A program made the position numbers and the translations under genes. Under the pieces are notes generated by a model. It was not told where the DNA came from and did no database searches. It saw only the letters and a list, made by a program, of their open reading frames with translations. Below are positions 58,102 through 64,000 of a stretch of 64,000 bases of DNA, one piece after another. The DNA is from Streptomyces griseoviridis (GTDB taxonomy: Bacteria > Actinomycetota > Actinomycetes > Streptomycetales > Streptomycetaceae), in the NCBI GenBank assembly GCA_014649155.1, contig BMSM01000004.1:62001-126000 (forward strand), in the 5' to 3' direction. How positions within the stretch are numbered: the stretch's first letter is position 1; every line of letters begins with the position of its first letter.

Positions 58102-58142
58102 CCTCCGGAACCGTGTGCGCAGGTTCGTGGCCTGCCGGGGGC
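58102..58142 (+). repeat. Degenerate copy of the tRNA-Arg 3' half (right att site)
   Basis: Aligns base for base with 40984-41024, 37 of 41 positions identical; CCGTGTGCGCAGGTTCG and CCTGCCGGGGGC are exact. One change is before and three are in the T loop (AAT to TGG), so it is not a tRNA. It lies where attR is expected. Related but weaker similarity to the sequence after the tRNA continues to about 58,270. Confidence 0.8.
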
Positions 58143-58340
58143 CGCCTTTCGTCAGGTACCTGAAAGTCCTGCGGCTTGGCGGAGACGCTGAGGATGGGGT
58201 CTTCGTAGATGCAGCGGCGGGTGTCGCCCGGAGCGGCGGTATGTCGGGGGACTGGGCGTGGACGGTGACTTGCAGTCCGCTGTGGCGGTGTCCGCCGGGC
58301 GGGAACCTGACGTGTCGGCTACCTGCGCTTGGATGGGTGG

Positions 58341-59006
58341 GTGCCCATTCATGACGTTGCTCGACACCTGCCCGAGATTGCGGTCCTGCGTGAGCACTGT
58401 CGCTCCCTGGCCGTCCTGGAGGCAGTCCTGAGTCCTGGGAGGGGGAGCCGCCGCCACTCCTTCGACGAACACTGGTCCGGGACGGCGTCGTTGGCTTCGA
58501 TGCGGAACGGGGCGGGCGACGAGTACTCGATCGTCTTCTCGGCCGCGGGCGCCTACGTGCGGGGTTTCGATCATGAGTCGCCGATGAGTCCCTATGCGGA
58601 GGACGGGCCATGGCCCGGAGTGCTCGACGAGGTTCCCGAGGTCTTCCGGCCGTATGCGGAGGAGCCGGCGTTCTCTGATGAGGACGGCATGCCTCTCGTC
58701 ACGGCCTGTACGTGGCGGGAGGCGGCCGACGACCACTGGAAGGCAGGAATGATCGACTTCCCCGATGCGGCAACAGGGGATCCGGACGGTGCCGGATATC
58801 TCTTCCAGCTGTTGGTGGATCGCAGCTCGGAAGCTTTTCAGCGATGGGCTGAGGACTACTACGAGGTTCCGGTCGACTTGGCAGGTGTTCGTCACGTCTT
58901 CTCTTCCCAGCCGCTGACCGAAGAAGTGGTCCGCGCGTTGAACTCGGAAGTCGCCCTGGCGGACCTCCTGAAGGACATCGCGGAGATCGGCTATCCGACG
59001 AGCTGA
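58341..59006 (+). CDS. Hypothetical protein of Streptomyces type
   Basis: 221 aa, acidic, soluble, not recognised by function. It contains GDEYSIVFSAAGAYVRGFDH, ESPMSPYAEDGPWPGVLDEV, PEVFRPYAEEPAFSDEDGMP and AEDYYEVPVDLAGVRHVFSS, which look conserved, and ends IAEIGYPTS. I recall similar acidic stand-alone proteins in Streptomyces, sometimes near toxin or immunity loci, but name no family. GTG 58341 or TTG 58329 are possible starts; neither has a good ribosome site. It lies just outside the right att copy. Confidence 0.6.
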   Translation: MPIHDVARHLPEIAVLREHCRSLAVLEAVLSPGRGSRRHSFDEHWSGTASLASMRNGAGDEYSIVFSAAGAYVRGFDHESPMSPYAEDGPWPGVLDEVPEVFRPYAEEPAFSDEDGMPLVTACTWREAADDHWKAGMIDFPDAATGDPDGAGYLFQLLVDRSSEAFQRWAEDYYEVPVDLAGVRHVFSSQPLTEEVVRALNSEVALADLLKDIAEIGYPTS

Positions 59007-59301
59007 GACGCGGAGCAGCGTCTTCTCTTCGTGCCGCGCAACACGTCCGTCGGAGCCCGGTCGCCCGCCTCCGTCCCATCGGCCCACCCGCCTATGGCGT
59101 GCGTCACTCACCTAGGGCGGAGAAGCTCGGACCACCACGTACGGCCAGCGGTCGTGTGGCGTGCCAGTGGGCACAGCGGTGGCCAGGGAGACTGTGTCGG
59201 GGTCGGCGACGGTCTCCCTGGCCTCGTGCTCGTGCGGGACAGCAAGTGGGCCGACGGGCCCGTGGTCACGTTCTCGCCGGGGGGCGCGGGGGGGGTGTTC
59301 G
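59007..59301. other. Intergenic region between hypothetical gene and I36-type gene
   Basis: 295 bp between convergent genes. No gene or strong hairpin recognised; there is a G-rich run at 59,278-59,297 next to the stop of the I36-type gene. Confidence 0.3.
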
Positions 59302-59682
59302 TCAGTAGCAGGGGGTGCCGTCGTCCTCGCGCCACTTCACCTCGGTGACGTTCATGGGCATGGTGAAGTAGCTGCCCGAGATGCTGCTGACGCAGCCCGT
59401 GTGGGTGGGGCCCTGGCCGTCCTCCTGGACGACGGCGTACGTCATCGTGACGTCGTGGGAGGTGTTGTTGTAGAAGATGTTGCCGGGGGCGCTGCCCGTC
59501 CACTCGGTCTCGGTGGCCAGGGACGGGGTGATGTCCGTGTCGCCGTACCACCATTCCGGCCACACGCAGAAGCTGCCGACCGGGCAGTTGCCGGGGCTCC
59601 ACGCCGAGGCGGAGGGGGCGGACGCCATGACGCCGAGGAAAGCCGCGGGTACGGCTGCGAGGGCGAGGGCCTTCAAGCGCAT
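59302..59682 (-). CDS. Secreted peptidase inhibitor I36-like protein
   Basis: 126 aa. A signal peptide (RLKALALAAVPAAFLGVMAS, then APSASA) is cut near residue 28. The mature part starts NCPVGSFCVWPEWWYGD, the CPxGxxC pattern typical of I36-type secreted proteins, and has four Cys in all (CPVGSFC, GCVSS and the C-terminal PCY), probably two disulfides. Function as a protease inhibitor is by family only. ATG 59682 is the first with a signal peptide; GGAACCCCC precedes it weakly. Confidence 0.72.
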   Translation of the reverse strand: MRLKALALAAVPAAFLGVMASAPSASAWSPGNCPVGSFCVWPEWWYGDTDITPSLATETEWTGSAPGNIFYNNTSHDVTMTYAVVQEDGQGPTHTGCVSSISGSYFTMPMNVTEVKWREDDGTPCY

Positions 59683-59776
59683 GAGGGGGTTCCGTTTCGT
59701 CGGGGGTCGCCTCACGCTAGGGCGCGGATGTTGAAGGGTCAAGGATTGAAATCCGCCGCCCTCGCAGTCGTAAGTC

Positions 59777-61255
59777 CTAATCGCTGGCTGCGAGTTGGCC
59801 GGTCAGGCGGCTGTGCATCGCCGCGCTCGGTTCGTTCAGGCCGGTCACCGTGACCTTCTTGCCGCGTTCGGCGTACTTGCGCTCGATGGCGTCCAGGGCG
59901 GCCACCGAGGAGGCGTCCCAGATGTGGGTGGCGGAGAGGTCGATGGTGACGTTCGGCGGGTCGTTCCTGTAGTCGAACCGGGTCACCAGGTCGTTGGCGG
60001 AGGCGAAGAAGAGTTCGCCGGTGACGGAGTAGACGACCTGGGTGCCGTCGGGGTCGAGGACGCTGGTGACGGCCGACAGGCGGGCGACCCTGCGGGCGAA
60101 GACGGTCATCGCGGTGATGCTGCCGACCACCACGCCGATGGCCAGGTTGTCCGTGGCCACCACGACGACGACCGTCAGGACCATCACCGTCGTCTCGCCC
60201 GGCGGCATGCGCTTCAGGGTGCGGGGGCGGACCGAGTGCCAGTCGAACGTGCCGACCGAGACCATGATCATGACGGCGACCAGGGCGGCCATGGGGATGT
60301 CCGAGACGATCGGGCCGAAGACGATGCACAGGACCATCAGGAACGCGCCGGCCAGGAACGTGGAGAGGCGGGTGCGGGCGCCCGAGACCTTCACGTTGAT
60401 CATCGTCTGGCCGATCATCGCGCAGCCGCCCATGCCGCCGAAGAAGCCGGTGACGATGTTGGCGATGCCCTGGCCGATGGACTCGCGGGTCTTGGAGGAC
60501 GGGGTGTCGGTGATGTCGTCGACCAGCTTGGCCGTCATCAGGGATTCCATCAGGCCGACCAGGGCCATCGCCAGGGCGTAGGGGGCGACGGTGGTGAGGG
60601 TGTCCAGGGTGAACGGGACGTCCGGGAGGCCGGGAACGGGGAGGGACGAGGGGAGCGCGCCCTTGTCGCCGACCGTGGGGACCGCGATGCCTGCAGCGAC
60701 CGTGATGACGGTGAGGACGACGATGGAGACCAGGGGGGCCGGGATCACCCGGGTGAGCCTCGGGGAGAGGACCAGCAGGGCCAGGCCGGCGGCGATCAGC
60801 GGGTAGACCGGCCAGGGCACGTCCCGCATGTTCGGCACCTGGGCCATGAAGATCATGATGGCCAGGGCGTTGACGAACCCCGTCATCACCGAACGCGGGA
60901 CGAAGCGCATCAGCTTCGCCACGCCGAGGGAGCCCAGGATCACCTGGAAGACACCGGCCAGGACGACGGTGGCGATCAGGTAGCCGAAGCCGTGTTCGCG
61001 GTTGACGGGCGCGATGACCAGGGCGACCGCACCGGTGGCCGCGGAGATCATCGCCTTGCGGCCGCCGACGACCGAGACGACGACCGCCATCGTGAAGGAC
61101 GCGAAGAGGCCGATGCTCGGGTCCACGCCCGCGATGATCGAGAAGGAGATGGCCTCGGGAATCAGGGCCAGGGCCACGACCAGGCCCGCCAGGACCTCGG
61201 TGCGCAGCACCTTGGGCGAGGCGAGCCAGTCGGGCTTGGACAGGGAGGTGCGCAT
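59777..61255 (-). CDS. SulP-family anion transporter with STAS domain
   Basis: 492 aa, about 10-12 membrane helices. SulP family markers are EVLAGLVVALALIPEAISFS, GVDPSIGLFASF, GGMGGCAMIGQTMINVKVSG and TRLSTFLAGAF. The C-terminal STAS domain is FDYRNDPPNVTIDLSATHIW then DASSVAALDAIERKYAERG. Substrate may be sulfate or bicarbonate; no carbonic anhydrase is fused or adjacent. It is divergent from a MerR regulator, which probably controls it. Confidence 0.9.
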   Translation of the reverse strand: MRTSLSKPDWLASPKVLRTEVLAGLVVALALIPEAISFSIIAGVDPSIGLFASFTMAVVVSVVGGRKAMISAATGAVALVIAPVNREHGFGYLIATVVLAGVFQVILGSLGVAKLMRFVPRSVMTGFVNALAIMIFMAQVPNMRDVPWPVYPLIAAGLALLVLSPRLTRVIPAPLVSIVVLTVITVAAGIAVPTVGDKGALPSSLPVPGLPDVPFTLDTLTTVAPYALAMALVGLMESLMTAKLVDDITDTPSSKTRESIGQGIANIVTGFFGGMGGCAMIGQTMINVKVSGARTRLSTFLAGAFLMVLCIVFGPIVSDIPMAALVAVMIMVSVGTFDWHSVRPRTLKRMPPGETTVMVLTVVVVVATDNLAIGVVVGSITAMTVFARRVARLSAVTSVLDPDGTQVVYSVTGELFFASANDLVTRFDYRNDPPNVTIDLSATHIWDASSVAALDAIERKYAERGKKVTVTGLNEPSAAMHSRLTGQLAASD

Positions 61256-61352
61256 GCCGTCTTTTCTGGAGAGGGGACGTCCGGTGTGCCGGCGCCGGTC
61301 GGGCATCATTGCCGACAGGGAAGACCGGTGCGAGGACCGGTGCGGGACTTCA

Positions 61353-61378
61353 ACTCTACCCTTACGTGAGGGGAGAGT
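61353..61378. promoter_or_regulatory. MerR-type palindromic operator
   Basis: A 26-bp near-perfect palindrome, 10-bp arms ACTCTACCCT and AGGGGAGAGT with one mismatch around TACGTG, 22 bases before the merR ATG and between the divergent merR and sulP genes. This is the form and place expected of a MerR operator that overlaps a promoter. Confidence 0.75.
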
Positions 61379-61399
61379 GTACGAGGAGTGGGCGCGGCG

Positions 61400-61798
61400 A
61401 TGAGCGGCGAGCGGCACATGCGGATCGGCGAGGTGGCCGAGCGGACCGGGCTGTCGCTGCGCACCATGCGTCATTACGAGGAGGTCGGCCTGGTCATTCC
61501 CTCGGCGCGCAGCAAGGGGGGCTTCCGGCTGTACACCGAGCGGGACGTCGAGCGGCTGATGGTGATCCGGCGGATGAAGCCGCTGGACTTCTCGCTGGAC
61601 GAGATGCGGGACCTGCTGGAGATCGTCGACCGGCTGGCGGACGGTGAACGTCCGGCGGAGGGGGAGGAACGGGAGCGCCTGCGGGAGCGGCTGGACGCGT
61701 ACCGGGAGAAGGCCGACGCTCGGGTCGAGGCGTTGCGAGTGCGGCTGGGGATGGCGGAGGAGTTCGCCGGTACGTTGCGGGAGCGGCTGGGTTCCTGA
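61400..61798 (+). CDS. MerR-family transcriptional regulator
   Basis: 132 aa. The DNA-binding domain reads HMRIGEVAERTGLSLRTMRH, YEEVGLVIPSARSKGGFRLY, TERDVERLMVIRRMKPLDFS, then a coiled-coil dimerisation helix (ERERLRERLDAYREKADARVEAL). No Cys cluster for metal sensing is seen. It is divergent from the SulP gene with a shared operator. GTG 61388 is an alternative start next to GAGGAG. Confidence 0.88.
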   Translation: MSGERHMRIGEVAERTGLSLRTMRHYEEVGLVIPSARSKGGFRLYTERDVERLMVIRRMKPLDFSLDEMRDLLEIVDRLADGERPAEGEERERLRERLDAYREKADARVEALRVRLGMAEEFAGTLRERLGS

Positions 61799-61800
61799 CC

Positions 61801-62046
61801 CCGGCCCCAGGAGGGCCACCCGGTCTCGTCCGGTCCCGGTGGGTGCCGCCCCACGCCGCCCAACCTCGGCAGGCGCCGCCCGGTCACACCGGTCTCGGTG
61901 GGTGCCGCCCGGTCACGCCGGCCCCGGTGGGTGCCGCCGCCCGGCCCCAGGAGGGCCACCCGGTCCGATCCGGTCCCGGTGGGTGCCGCCCCACGCCGCC
62001 CAGCCTCGGCAGGCGCCGCCCGGTCACGCCGGCCCCGGTGGGCGTC
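61801..62046. repeat. Direct repeats of about 105 bp, 140 bp apart, after merR
   Basis: Copy A begins at 61801 and copy B at 61941, both with CCGGCCCCAGGAGGGCCACC. They match over about 105 bp with few differences. A shorter unit around CCGGTGGGTGCCGCC recurs inside. The region is extremely GC-rich and shows no gene with real character. Confidence 0.85.
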
Positions 62047-62092
62047 GTATGCGGAAGGGGCTGCTCCGGCCGGGCGTGGGCACGTGGTGCGC

Positions 62093-62524
62093 ATGACGCT
62101 CGCTCGCTCTTTTCCGGACAGTGCCGCCGAGTGGTGGATCGTCACCGGCGTCGTCGCCTTCTACGCGCTGTGCCGCTGGTTCCTCGCCTGGCGGGAGGCG
62201 CGGCGGAACGGGGACCCGCATGCCGTGCGGGCCGCGTTCGCCGAGGAGGACGATCCCGTCGCCGTGCGGGCCACGATGACGGGCGGCTTCGCCTCCTACC
62301 GACAGTTCCTCGGGTTCCTCGGCAGTGCGCTGGTGGTCGGGGTGGTCGCCGTCACCACGGAGGGGACGGCGCGCGTGGTGCTGTTGTCGACGCTCGTGCC
62401 CGTGCTCGTCGCGGCGCTGGCCTGTCTCGACTTCCGGCAGGCGCGGAAGGCCAGGGAGGGCAGGAGGGCCGGGCGGGCGACCGTATCGATGTCGGGACGG
62501 CTCGATCGGCGAGCGTCGGACTGA
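62093..62524 (+). CDS. Small membrane protein of unknown function
   Basis: 143 aa. Hydrophobic segments are WWIVTGVVAFYALCRWFLAW, then FLGFLGSALVVGVVAVT and VVLLSTLVPVLVAALACLDF, so three membrane helices with a polar loop (AFAEEDDPVAVRATMTGGF). I do not recognise the family. ATG 62093 has no good ribosome site; GTG codons just before are possible starts. Confidence 0.55.
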   Translation: MTLARSFPDSAAEWWIVTGVVAFYALCRWFLAWREARRNGDPHAVRAAFAEEDDPVAVRATMTGGFASYRQFLGFLGSALVVGVVAVTTEGTARVVLLSTLVPVLVAALACLDFRQARKAREGRRAGRATVSMSGRLDRRASD

Positions 62525-62595
62525 TCGACCGGGGGCCCGCGTCCGTACCTCCTGGCGTACGAGTCGTCGGTCCGTGTCGTCGTCCTGGAGGCGCC

Positions 62596-63366
62596 GTGCG
62601 CATGTCCCGCAGCGGGATCGGGGCCGTCGTCCTGTTCGGTGTGCTGAGGCTGGCCCTGACCGCCCTGGCCTTTCCCGGCGTGGTCGGTCTGGAGGGGAAG
62701 GGGAAGGACGGCGGGCAGGACCGGCTGGTGGCCAGTACGCGGTACGGGCCGGTCACCGAGGCCGACCGGGACTTCGTGGTCAAGGTGCGGGCCGCCGGGC
62801 TGTGGGAGTACCCGTTGGGCAAACTGGCCATGGAACGCGGCACGTCGTCGAAGGCGATGCAGGCGGCCGGGGAGCACCTCGTCGTCGGGCACGCCGGGCT
62901 CGACGCCGCGTGCCGGCGGGTCGCGGCCGAGCTGGGCATCATCCCGTCCGACGAGGCGAGTCCGCAGCAGCGGGGGTCCGTGCGGACCGCGGCGGGCAGG
63001 CGGGGGCAGGAGTTCGACGCCACCGCCGTCGCCGTCACGCGGGTGACGCACGGGCAGATCTTCCCGGTCATCGCCGACATCCGCGCCACCACCCGGAACA
63101 CCGAGGTGCGCGAGCTGGCCGACCTGGCCAACGACACCGTCCTCGACCACCTGCCGGTCCTGGGAAGGACCGGCCTGGTCCGGTACGGCGACGTCGGCTT
63201 CCGACAGACCGCCCCCGCGAAGCTGCCCGAGGACCGGGGCACCCCGCCTCCGCCGCGGCCGGGCGAGGTGACCGCCGTGCTCATCCCGCGGCCGGACCTG
63301 GACGTACGGGCCGGGGGGCCGACGCCGTCGCTGGTTCCGGCGGCCACGCCGACGAGCGGGGGCTGA
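62596..63366 (+). CDS. DUF4142 secreted or membrane-anchored protein
   Basis: 256 aa. An N-terminal hydrophobic stretch (GAVVLFGVLRLALTALAFPG) is a signal or anchor. The DUF4142 helical domain follows: VTEADRDFVVKVRAAGLWEY, KLAMERGTSSKAMQAAGEHL, DLANDTVLDHLPVLGRTGLV. DUF4142 is ferritin-like by fold and of unknown role. The C-terminal 50 residues are Pro/Thr-rich. GTG 62596 has GGAGG four bases upstream; ATG 62602 is the alternative. Confidence 0.8.
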   Translation: MRMSRSGIGAVVLFGVLRLALTALAFPGVVGLEGKGKDGGQDRLVASTRYGPVTEADRDFVVKVRAAGLWEYPLGKLAMERGTSSKAMQAAGEHLVVGHAGLDAACRRVAAELGIIPSDEASPQQRGSVRTAAGRRGQEFDATAVAVTRVTHGQIFPVIADIRATTRNTEVRELADLANDTVLDHLPVLGRTGLVRYGDVGFRQTAPAKLPEDRGTPPPPRPGEVTAVLIPRPDLDVRAGGPTPSLVPAATPTSGG

Positions 63367-63469
63367 CGGGGTCTCCGGGGCCGCGGGGAGGGACCAGTGG
63401 CCCTCCCCCGGCGGGCGGGTCGCGTGCGAGGGTGGGCGGCGGACGGCACCCCGGCCCTGGGAGGCGACC

Positions 63470-63961
63470 ATGGCGCGTACCGGCACCGCATCCCGCCGCG
63501 CCCGGACCGGCAGCCGCGGCCGGTGGCGGCTCGGCGGCCGGCTGTCCGTGCTCCTCTTCCGGGCGGGGCTCGGTCACCTCCTGGGCCGGCGGCGGCTGTT
63601 GCTGCACCACACCGGGCGGGTCAGCGGGCGTCACCGGCAGGCGGTGCTGGACGTGGTGGCGTGCGACCCGACCGGACCGAGCTGGACGGTCGCCGCCGGC
63701 CGGGGCACGCGCGCGGACTGGTACCGGAACCTGCGCCGCCGGCCCAAGACCGTCGTCCAGTCCGGCAACCGCCACCACGCGGTCACCGCCCGCTTCCTGA
63801 CCGCCGAGGCGGGGGCGCGGATGATGGTGGAGTACGCCCGCCGCCGGCCCGCGACCGCCCGCCGGCTCTGCGACCGCCTGGGGCTGCGGGTGGACGGGAG
63901 CGAGGGGGCGTACCGCGCGGCGGGCCGCGCCATCGCCTTCGTACGGCTGGACGCGGACTGA
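63470..63961 (+). CDS. Deazaflavin-dependent nitroreductase-family protein (Ddn-like)
   Basis: 163 aa. LLLHHTGRVSGRHRQAVLDV, ADWYRNLRRRPKTVVQSGNR and the F420-binding split-barrel pattern of the family are visible; Ddn-type proteins use F420H2. The N-terminus is very basic (RTGTASRRARTGSRGRWRLG). The last gene in the window; GGGAGG precedes ATG 63470. Substrate unknown. Confidence 0.75.
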   Translation: MARTGTASRRARTGSRGRWRLGGRLSVLLFRAGLGHLLGRRRLLLHHTGRVSGRHRQAVLDVVACDPTGPSWTVAAGRGTRADWYRNLRRRPKTVVQSGNRHHAVTARFLTAEAGARMMVEYARRRPATARRLCDRLGLRVDGSEGAYRAAGRAIAFVRLDAD

Positions 63962-64000
63962 GCGGGGACCGGCTTCGCCGCCCTGGGGCGTCCCCCGCGT

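Larger units (their letters stand above)
40984..58142. mobile_element. AICE (pSAM2-like integrative and conjugative element) in tRNA-Arg
   Basis: About 17.2 kb from the tRNA-Arg 3' half to a 41-bp degenerate copy of it. The gene content is that of an actinomycete integrative and conjugative element: tyrosine integrase, excisionase and a pSAM2-type replication initiator in one operon, an FtsK/SpoIIIE transfer protein, Spd-type spread proteins, a KorSA-like repressor and a Nudix protein comparable to pSAM2 Pif. The right third is cargo with defence and immunity genes and an insertion sequence. An AICE at this locus (AICESco5349) is known in S. coelicolor, as I recall. Confidence 0.88.

Noticed and set aside
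58102..58142. Second tRNA-Arg gene
   Set aside because: Only the 3' half is present and the T loop is altered, so it is an att remnant.
57847..58191. Controller (C) protein or toxin gene upstream of the SacI-like methylase
   Set aside because: The frame is Arg/Pro/Ala-rich without helix-turn-helix and reads through the att copy.
61801..62046. CRISPR array
   Set aside because: Only two long copies with diverged short units; no constant repeat and spacer pattern and no cas genes.
61843..62595. Long N-terminal extension of the DUF4142 protein
   Set aside because: The frame is open through the GC-rich repeats and an overlapping gene, but ribosome site and signal sequence place the start at 62596 or 62602.

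Overview
The window is a high-GC Streptomyces chromosome segment. GTG and TTG starts, purine-rich ribosome sites and leaderless-type promoters are common. From recalled gene order, positions 1 to about 40,950 follow the S. coelicolor SCO5389-to-SCO5351 block, read backwards here. Functions rest on protein sequence and motifs read by eye; no database search was run.

Core region, left to right: an LLM-class flavin oxidoreductase; an SCO5389-family protein and NucS; a large membrane-anchored ATPase; a STAS protein; a 3-hydroxyacyl-CoA dehydrogenase; a TetR regulator divergent from an ABC exporter pair; a cobalamin adenosyltransferase; a membrane protein; a NarL-type two-component pair; and a ChiC-like chitinase with two DasR-type sites in its promoter. 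On the minus strand follow DUF2550, the complete F1Fo ATP synthase operon (atpIBEFHAGDC), a WecA-like transferase, glyA, a phosphatase-like protein, tsaC, prmC, prfA, rpmE, an LCP protein, rho, thrB, thrC, hom, lysA, nrtL and a response regulator. Most of this serves translation, energy and aspartate-family amino acid synthesis.

At 40,954 there is a tRNA-Arg(CCG) gene. An actinomycete integrative and conjugative element (AICE, pSAM2-like) sits in its 3' end and runs to a degenerate copy of the tRNA 3' half at 58,102-58,142. Its minus-strand operon carries rep, xis, int, a DNA methylase, Spd-like spread genes, an FtsK-type transfer protein and an SCO3933-family protein. A KorSA-like GntR repressor is divergent, with palindromic operators between. 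Two genes of the operon (methylase, transfer protein) look frameshifted near their 3' ends.

The right part of the element is cargo: an XRE regulator, a Nudix protein (compare pSAM2 Pif), a colicin E9-immunity-like peptide, an IS5-type element that appears to enclose a CdiI-like immunity gene, a PIN-nuclease/ParA-ATPase pair, and a type II restriction-modification system that I recognise as SacI-like. The PIN, ParA and RM genes are visibly lower in GC than the host.

Beyond the element lie a hypothetical protein, a secreted I36-type inhibitor, a SulP transporter divergent from a MerR regulator with a palindromic operator, a GC-rich repeat, a small membrane protein, a DUF4142 protein and a deazaflavin-dependent nitroreductase-family protein.
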